From Sclerodactyla briareus (Eukaryota; Echinodermata; Holothuroidea; Dendrochirotida; Sclerodactylidae), in contig JAODTK010000543.1 of the NCBI GenBank assembly GCA_026419785.1, positions 1-64,000 on the forward strand: a stretch of 64,000 bases of DNA. Reading direction: 5' to 3'. Of the stretch, positions 57,471 to 64,000 are shown piece by piece. Within the stretch, counting starts at the first letter, position 1; each line of letters begins with the position of its first letter. The notes under the pieces were generated by a model, which did no database searches, had not been told where the DNA came from, and saw only the letters and a list, made by a program, of their open reading frames with translations. The position numbers and the translations under genes were made by a program.

Positions 57471-58430
57471 CAATAAAATTCTGAACCCATGGATCGTACC
57501 CCGGGCCCACCGAATGGTTTAGGCCTATCTGCTGATCGCCTGTTTATGGCGTGATGTGCACTAGTTTGCACTGGTAATTCCTAACTGCAATCAATCACCT
57601 GTCAAAAAGGCGTACACGGGCCTGTTCCACGCTGTCATTCTTGACTTTGGATACAATTGAACTAGGTAATAAAAAAAAAAGTATTATTAAAAGTTATTGC
57701 AAGTGATTTGCTTCTTTCTTGCTTTTCTTCCTCTGAATGCACACAGAGGATTCCGTACGAGTTTAAACTCATCCGAGTCTTTCTCAGTCACCCCTTAATA
57801 GGGGAAAACGAAAAAAATTTAATAATATTACCCTAATTATATCCCCGCAACATGTAAGTGTCGGGGACATAGGCAGTTGTGGTAGTTTTGGAGCCGAACA
57901 CCCTGGCGACAATTCAAGGTTCATTCGAGGTTCAAGTTGCATTTCTTTGGCCAGTAGCCGAATGATATCATACTGTATGTGATATTCAAAACTTCATTGG
58001 ATTTTCATAGCCTGGTAATAGGGCCAACGATCAGTGCCGATGATTTTTCTTTTCCTAATGTGGGTCCGAGGTCACTCTGGAGTCTCTTGTCTGACTATTT
58101 GCATAATAGTTGGCCCAATTAGCAATTAGGCAACTTTATAAACTTTGTTGGATTCTCACGAAACTTGGTGATGGACCTTCGAACAAGTCCCGATAACTTT
58201 TTATTCAATGCGTGAAATCACTGGATGTCGTTTAATGTGTTCAATTTACATATTCGTTAGCATAATTAGAATATTAATGCAATTATGTTCTCAACTTTTA
58301 GGGATGTTTGACGAAACTCCGTGAATAGGACCTACTACTCTTCCAGTCCCTGATAAATTTATTCAATATCAATCAAATCATGCGGGTAAATGTGTGGGAC
58401 TAATTTTGTCATATTGTTGTCCTGATCACA
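57471..58430. other. No gene recognised; degenerate repeat DNA
   Basis: From about 57838, ATATCCCCGCAACATG and GTCGGGGACATA words resemble CGGGGATATATT words near 51145 and 61995. The stretch at 58100-58260 reads like degenerate interspersed repeat (AAACTTGGTGATGG). Confidence 0.35.
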
Positions 58431-58434
58431 TCAA

Positions 58435-60115
58435 AAATGATAGTTTAAACATTTTTTCCTGTTTCGCAATAACATTGGACATGTTCGTGGAATGCAAGAT
58501 GCTTCTAGGAGTGATGCATCACATGGATTGTAACCACTTTATAAGAGCCGCCATGTCATTGAAGGTCAATTAAAGGGTACTTAGGGGTCAAAAACTATTT
58601 TATACTTTTTTCTTTTTTCGGCAATAGCAGGGTGTGTTCAATCAATGCACAATCTCCTAGGAGTGGATGTCTCACATGTATTTCTCATCAAAACTGTCAT
58701 ATCTTAGGTCATTCGAGGGGTCATTAGGGGTCAAAAAACTGTTTGGCTATAAGGGGAGAATTGACTTCTGCGAAGGCGGATGGTTCACCATTGGGATATA
58801 TTGTTGACCTCCATGTGTGTGACCTCTGACCTAATTTGACCTCTGTCGGGTGGTCATGTGTTTAAAGGTCGCATCTTGAATACATGTTCTTTCATTAGGA
58901 GTTAGCTTCCTGCAAGAAAAATAGAACGGGTTATTTTCGATTATGTGGAATGAACTTTGTGTGCTTTAAATGGAATAAACACCCCCGCGGTCTCGATCGT
59001 CCCCTTACCTTTGGTAGTTACCAGTGTCAAAGTTCATGTTATAATACCTTTTTTTTCCGCAAAACATTGGACATGTTCATTGGAATGCCATAGGCTTCTA
59101 CGATGGATGCATAACATGGAGTGTAACATTTTACATAAAACCGCCATGTCTTGAAGGTCATTAAAGGGCACTTAGGGGGTCAAAAACTGATTTTATACTT
59201 TTTTTTCAGGCAATAGCACTGGGTGCGTTTATCAGAATTCAAATGCTCCTATGTGGATGTCTCACAGGAATAACAAGTTCCATAAAAACTGTCCTATCAT
59301 TAAGTCATTCGGGGGTCACTTAGGGTCAAAACTGTTTTGGGCTATAATCGGAGAATTGAATATCTGCGAAGGCTGATTGGTTCACCATTGTGATATATTG
59401 TTGACCTCATGTGATTGAACCTCGAACCTGAATTTGACCTCTGTCGGTGGTCATGTGGTGAAGGTCGATCTTGGTAATACATGTGCTTTATTAAGGAGTT
59501 TACGGCAAGAAAAATGAAACTGGTTATTTTCGGATATGTGATTGAGCTTGTGTGCTTTATTGGAGAGAAACAACTCCGCGCTTCGATCGGACCACTTACT
59601 ATTGTAGTTATAAGGGGTCAAGTTCAATTTTTATATACCTTGTTCGCATACCCTTGGGCCCTGTTCTGTGGGAATTCATCTGCTTCTAGGAGTGGAATGC
59701 ATCACTCGAATTTAACTATTTTTCATAAAAACCCCTGTCATTTGAAGGGTACTTAAGGTCACTTAGGGGTCAAAAACTGATTTTAGTACTTTTTTTTTTT
59801 CGGCAAATAGCACTGGGTGTTGTGTCATCAGAATGCAAAATGCTCCTATGGAGTGGATGTATCACAGTGAGAGTTACGATTTTCATCAAAACTGTCCATA
59901 TCATTAAAGGTCATTCCTGGGTCACTTGGGGTCAAAACTGTTTTTTGCTATAATCGGATATAATTGAATATCTGCGAGGCTGGATGTTTCCCAGTGTGAT
60001 ATAATTTTTGACCCTGCATGTGTGTTACCTCTGACCTGAATGTGAACTTCTGTCGGGTGGTCATGTGGTAAATGTCGAATCTTGAATCAATGTGCTTATT
60101 TAACAGTGCTGAAGG
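58435..60115 (+). repeat. 600-bp tandem array
   Basis: GACCTCTGTCGGGTGGTCATG and diverged forms lie at 58838, 59436 and 60043 (spacings 598 and 607). Units hold, in order, ACATTGGACATGTTC, TGCTTCTAGGAGTG, GTACTTAGGGGTCAAAAACT, AATAGCA.TGGGTG, CTCCTA.GAGTGGATG, GTCACTTAGGGGTCAAAACTG, ATATTGTTGACCTC and the anchor. About 2.8 copies. GGTCA words are frequent but the unit differs from the 330-bp satellite. Confidence 0.92.
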
Positions 60116-60129
60116 ACTCGCGTCCGGTC

Positions 60130-61127
60130 TCGTTCCTGGGTGACCCGTTTCCATGCACGCGGGCGAGCGTTCGTGGCGTTTTCTTTTTCTCGCATTACCG
60201 CACCTTGTGTATATTTATGGCGTCTATATAAGAAAAACCGTTGTAGTTTACTATTAATAATGCTATTTCGTTATTATTTGTTGTTTGTTGTTATATTATT
60301 ATTATTGTATTTATCATACAACAGAATGCATAGTCCATTAAGTGTTCAAGCCTAAACACGGTGTTTAGTTCTTTCTTAAACTGTTTGTTCTAAACTGTCA
60401 CGATAATCGCCTAACATACAATTAACTTCACAATTGCCAGTTTTTGGAGATTTATTAGCATACAATTGACCTCGTTTTCAAACATGCGAATATGTGTCAT
60501 AGGTGTCCGGCCGTAAAAAGGAGAGAAATTTGTAGTTAGTAGTTAGGAGTTGTTGCGTGGAACCATGATTTGAACAATTGGGCTACAAGCCAGTGAGATT
60601 GCAGGGACATCCCCCCCCGTAAATTGATTACGAAATACCCCGGCACGCGGTCGGGCGGAAAAAATCGGGCTACACAAATGACGCGATTCAAGGCAACGCC
60701 CGCCCTCCGCGTGCATGGAAACGGCTCCATTGAAAATAACATTGAGCGATTTTAGACAGCCACGCCCCGCACGCCCGCGTGCAAACGCCCGCCTAAACTT
60801 TCGATATCTCTTGATCGATATTCCGCCGTTAAAAATGAGAAATTTATAGACTATTACGAGTGTTGAAACAGTTATGAGTGTTGCTTGGAACATGATTTGA
60901 ACAATTGGGCTACAAGCCATTAAGATTTCAGGGAACCCCGAATCGCATTCCGAGATACCACGCGGGCGGGCGGAAAAAATACCTACATGAACGCGATTCC
61001 AAGAAAACCCCGCGCTCGCCCCTCGTGCATGGAAATGGCTCCCTTGAAAATACGAGGCGCGATTTTAGACGCCCCCGCCCCCCGGGTGCAACGCCGCTTA
61101 AACTTTCGATATCTCTTTGATCCGATA
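60130..61127. mobile_element. Palindromic foldback element family, copy 2 (rearranged)
   Basis: The left part (60135-60600) follows the left arm of the 47.66-49.03 kb palindrome in the same order: CCCGTTTCCATGCACGCGGG, GTTTTCTTTTTCTCG, TGTATATTTATGGCG, TATTATTATTATTG, CGGTGTTTAGTTCTTT, TTTTTGGAGATTTATTAGCA, GGAACCATGATTTGA. Instead of a right arm it has two direct copies (60541-60870 and 60871-about 61127; period 330) of a central segment with ACAAGCC, CGAAATACC, GGGCGGAAAAAAT, GCATGGAAACGGCTCC and ACTTTCGATATCTCTT words. Confidence 0.85.
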
Positions 61128-61676
61128 TGCGGCAGCGTCCTTTGTTTATTTTTAAATCCCAGTGGCATGCCCATAATATAACGAATAGTGAGGTACCGGT
61201 AGTGACTAGATTTAATTATGTTAATTTAAAATAGTGATTCACAGGAAGGGGGGAATGGGTTCATCTGAAGAAATCTCCCATAAAAACAGTAGATGACTGT
61301 GTAGAGAGCATTTCATTCTCTAGCTTTTCAATATAGCTAATGCATGCATCATATTTTACAAATTGATTTTCAAATTCATAATGTCATTTTTTCATTGAAG
61401 TTGCCTGTACGCTCCCGGGAGTCCAGGCCTACAAGCAGAACTCATGCACCTAAATTATAGTCATGATTTCCTGTACACTCAGCTATCAGAGTAAAATCAT
61501 TCGACCTCTGATACTCGCATGAGGTATGACCAGCCCATTTTCGCTTCCAAAGTTTCTCCGTTATGTCGTATAATTGTCGATCAGTAAGCCGCTGCATTCA
61601 AACATTCCGATATATAACACTATTTGTTAAGTTTTTGCCCTTAAATTCGAAAATATACAGGGGTCAAATTTGGCAT
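61128..61676. other. No gene recognised
   Basis: AT-rich. Nothing else seen. Confidence 0.4.
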
Positions 61677-61805
61677 AAGGACTCGGACTCGGACACTGTT
61701 ACTCGGACTCGGACTCGGAAGCCGCCCAATGACTCGGACTCGCGACTCGGGCACTCGCGAAATGGGACTCGGACTCGGACTACCTCGGGACTCGGATTGA
61801 GAGGA
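61677..61805 (+). repeat. GACTCG hexanucleotide tract
   Basis: GGACTCGGACTCGGAC blocks recur about five times with interruptions (AGCCGCCC, CGCGAAATGG). Arg/Asp/Ser-rich frames across it are artefacts. Confidence 0.9.
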
Positions 61806-62094
61806 TTCGACTCCAGCACTGTGATTGAAGGACGCACCTTGTACCGGGGCTGTAGGGGTTGCCTCATACATTAACAAGTGCATTTTGAATGGAATTGCCC
61901 ATTTACCTGTACACGTTGGTCGCTTCACAAGTCTATAATGTCTCTTTCCACGAAATGTCCGGTTTCATGTTCACCAAATGTCTTGAATAAGAGATTGCGG
62001 GGATATATACGCTGGCGGTTATACCCGCCCGACATTTTCTAGTTTTTATTAATTATTAAAATTCTAACATTTAACAGACTAGCTAACAGTTACA
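61806..62094. other. No gene recognised
   Basis: Includes CGGGGATATATACGC near 61999. Confidence 0.35.
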
Positions 62095-62660
62095 GTGATT
62101 AACCCTACCTGATTAACCCTACCTGGACTACCATGCAATTTACTCCATTCAACACACCTATTGCCAAACCAAGCGCCGCTATACCTCCGTCAACTTTAGT
62201 ATTCTACAATTTGTCAATGTCTTTCCAATACTTCCCAATATCTCCAAAACTACCAGCTTCATTCTATGACCGCCAACCACACTCCATTCAACACACCCAT
62301 CGCCAAACCAAGCGCCGCTACCTTGTCAATCAACTTAAATATTCCTATAATAGGCGACTTCTTTCCAGTACTCCGGCCATATCTACCAACTACAGCTTCA
62401 TTCTATGACCGCCAACCACACTCCATTGAACACACCCATTGCCAAAACCAAGGTACCAATACCTGGTCAATGAATATTATTCCTTAACAATTGTAAAACA
62501 CACAACCCATTGCCAAACCAAGCAAACGGCGCTACCTTGTCATTTTAATTATTCCTACAAATTTTAAAAACTATTTCTTCCCAGTACTCCCATTAATTAG
62601 GGCTACTCTCCCGAAAATACAACGTAGTTTCATTCTGTGACCGCCACCTTAAATCGTAAA
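62095..62660 (+). repeat. 139-bp tandem array
   Basis: CTCCATTCAACACACC-type words at 62143, 62283 and 62421 give spacings of 140 and 138. Units contain TTCATTCTATGACCGCCAAC, ATTGCCAAACCAAGCGCCGC, CCTTGTCAA and CTTTCCAGTACTCC-like words. The fourth, near 62505-62650, is degenerate. A CTACCTGATTAACC direct repeat precedes it. Confidence 0.92.
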
Positions 62661-62849
62661 TGTTTCTATCACTCAGTCAGTTAGCCCTGAAAACTTATTC
62701 TGTCTGCCTTCAGTTCTTCACCTGTTTGGCCGACCAGCCCTAATGAAAACAGAAAAAAAGGTTAAATTCTAATTAAAAAACCTATAAACTTAATTTGAAT
62801 TCAAGCACTCCCAGGGACGTTTTCAAACTTGAAAAACAGTTCTGTTTTG
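62661..62849. other. No gene recognised
   Basis: Short AT-rich spacer. Confidence 0.4.
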
Positions 62850-62970
62850 GATCGAACCCGGGGGGCGTTTTGGCTCAAATATTTTAACTAAGCATACCCA
62901 CGGGGACGTTTGACTATAAACCCGAGGCCGTTCTGGTGCGGGGACTTTTGGGTAAAGGTACGTCCGACTT
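62850..62970 (-). repeat. ACCAAAACGTCCCCG minisatellite, copy 2 (inverted)
   Basis: On the minus strand: GACGTACCTTTACCCAAAAG, TCCCCGCACCAGAACGGCCT, TCAAACGTCCCCGTGGG, GCCAAAACGCCCCCCGGG. The first of these matches CGTACCTTCACCAAAACG at 56986. Confidence 0.65.
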
Positions 62971-63069
62971 CATACGCGGTCCCCCGTGTGTACCGCGTGT
63001 ACCACATGCTTTCGTAACCATACATACAATGATCATGTAAACCTAACTATTTGTTGTCCTCAGATATAT

Positions 63070-63165
63070 CTACATCTTTAGGAAACCCAAACCTCAGTAA
63101 TCAGTTCCAGTCCAGCCGATTTTGAGTGTGAAAAGGAGGCATTTCTGCATAGGCAACGTGCGAAA
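63070..63165 (+). repeat. Dispersed repeat, inverted partner of 33.64 kb
   Basis: TTTAGGAAACCCAAACCTCA, CCAGCCGATTTTGAGTGTGA, AAGGAGG and a GCATAGGC word in the same order as the minus strand at 33640-33740. Confidence 0.8.
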
Positions 63166-63289
63166 CTCATTTCAATTCAAAATAGCCTAGGGGCACTTTG
63201 TGTTAGCAGTCAATGGGCAAGCCAGAAAAATCATAGTTTTATTCACTTCAATTGTGGGCGTATTGCCACCAAATCCTTATAGTTTTTGT

Positions 63290-63575
63290 TCGGTTATCCG
63301 AATCTTTTCTACTTGAGTATTCTATTCCACATAAAAATTGCTGAATTCCTATTGAAATTCAAGATTTGCTATCTCAAAGGGGGCATGGGGCCGTTTTTTT
63401 TTCCTTGCCGTAACCAGCCTACCATGATAACAGTGAAGGCCAGGCCTCTATGGAACGCATATGGGCCAAAAACCAAAATAATTGCTTGATTCCAGTTGGA
63501 AATCGATTTCAAATCGCAGAATTTTGCAAGTTTCATGTGAAGTTGGATAACAAGAAAAACCAATCCCCCAGGATT
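63290..63575 (+). repeat. Dispersed repeat, partner of 40.8 kb
   Basis: Same order of shared words as 40800-41040, with an internal insertion. Confidence 0.8.
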
Positions 63576-64000
63576 TGGTGGCCATACTCCTCACAAAAGA
63601 CTTTTCGCAATAGCCAAAGAGGAATTTTAGAAGATAAAATTGATTTGTTTAGGGTGTCGAAGAATTAGCACCTTTAGTCAGATTTGTCACGATAAAGATG
63701 TAAAAATCATCTGGGGACAACTACTAAATTTTGAGAGAATATGCGCAGAGAAATGAGGAGATATGAAATTCACAGAAGATTTTTTGAAATATGGATGGCA
63801 GAGAATCACTGAAGCTGAACGATGGAAAGACAGAGTTTCTGAATCATTGCAAACAAAATCCATAAAGGGCCATATATCACAGCCATACACGAAACTATAA
63901 TTGGGAAAATATAAGGGCCATGCGAGTAGCGACGGACCCGCGTGGAGTAAATATGTGAACCACTGAACATGAACAATAAAGAATTTATAATACGAAAAAA
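63576..64000. other. No gene recognised
   Basis: A and G-rich sequence with no persuasive frame; a 67-codon minus-strand frame at 63687-63890 has no motif. Confidence 0.4.

Noticed and set aside
61563..61928. Frames over the GACTCG tract
   Set aside because: Simple-repeat translation.

Overview
This window looks like animal nuclear DNA that is rich in repeats and poor in genes. It has no bacterial-style operons and no long uninterrupted reading frames; the longest ATG-started frame is 171 codons. It does contain a Ty3/gypsy-type retrotransposon, several palindromic or foldback elements, many tandem arrays and a few candidate spliced exons. The integrase and reverse-transcriptase motifs resemble the Mag/SURL lineage, first described from sea urchins. 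With the AGGTCA-rich satellite units, this suggests a marine invertebrate, possibly an echinoderm or other invertebrate deuterostome. That assignment is an inference. Single-base indels break almost every recognisable coding stretch and many G/C homopolymers are very long, so part of the decay may be uncorrected long-read error.

Layout. 0-5.5 kb: AGGTCA-type satellite, a candidate minus-strand exon with a good splice donor and a partial second copy of it. 5.5-13 kb: no gene recognised, many poly-C/poly-G runs. 13-14.8 kb: the satellite again in reverse orientation, with a clear 330-bp period. 14.8-21.2 kb: candidate exons, small tandem duplications and one dispersed repeat. 21.7-22.3 kb: degenerate satellite. 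22.85-27.73 kb: an LTR retrotransposon with two LTRs, 4-bp target duplications, a primer site, and Gag, protease, RT, RNase H and integrase, all frame-broken. 29.4-29.9 kb: 157-bp tandem array. 31.2-34 kb: satellite split by a foldback element with a 4-bp target duplication. 35.5-39.7 kb: two related minus-strand segments, at least one encoding a signal-peptide-like N-terminus. 41.8-42.3 kb: GC-rich inverted repeat. 45.8-46.9 kb: 200-bp tandem array. 47.7-49.0 kb: 1.3-kb near-perfect palindrome, with a rearranged relative at 60.1-61.1 kb. 55.05-56.33 kb: non-autonomous DNA transposon with 10-bp target duplications. 58.4-60.1 kb: 600-bp tandem array. 61.7-62.6 kb: GACTCG microsatellite and 139-bp tandem array.

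No complete host gene, RNA gene or CRISPR array could be supported. The most notable content is the group of structurally distinct inverted-repeat elements and the satellite whose unit carries repeated nuclear-receptor half-site-like motifs.
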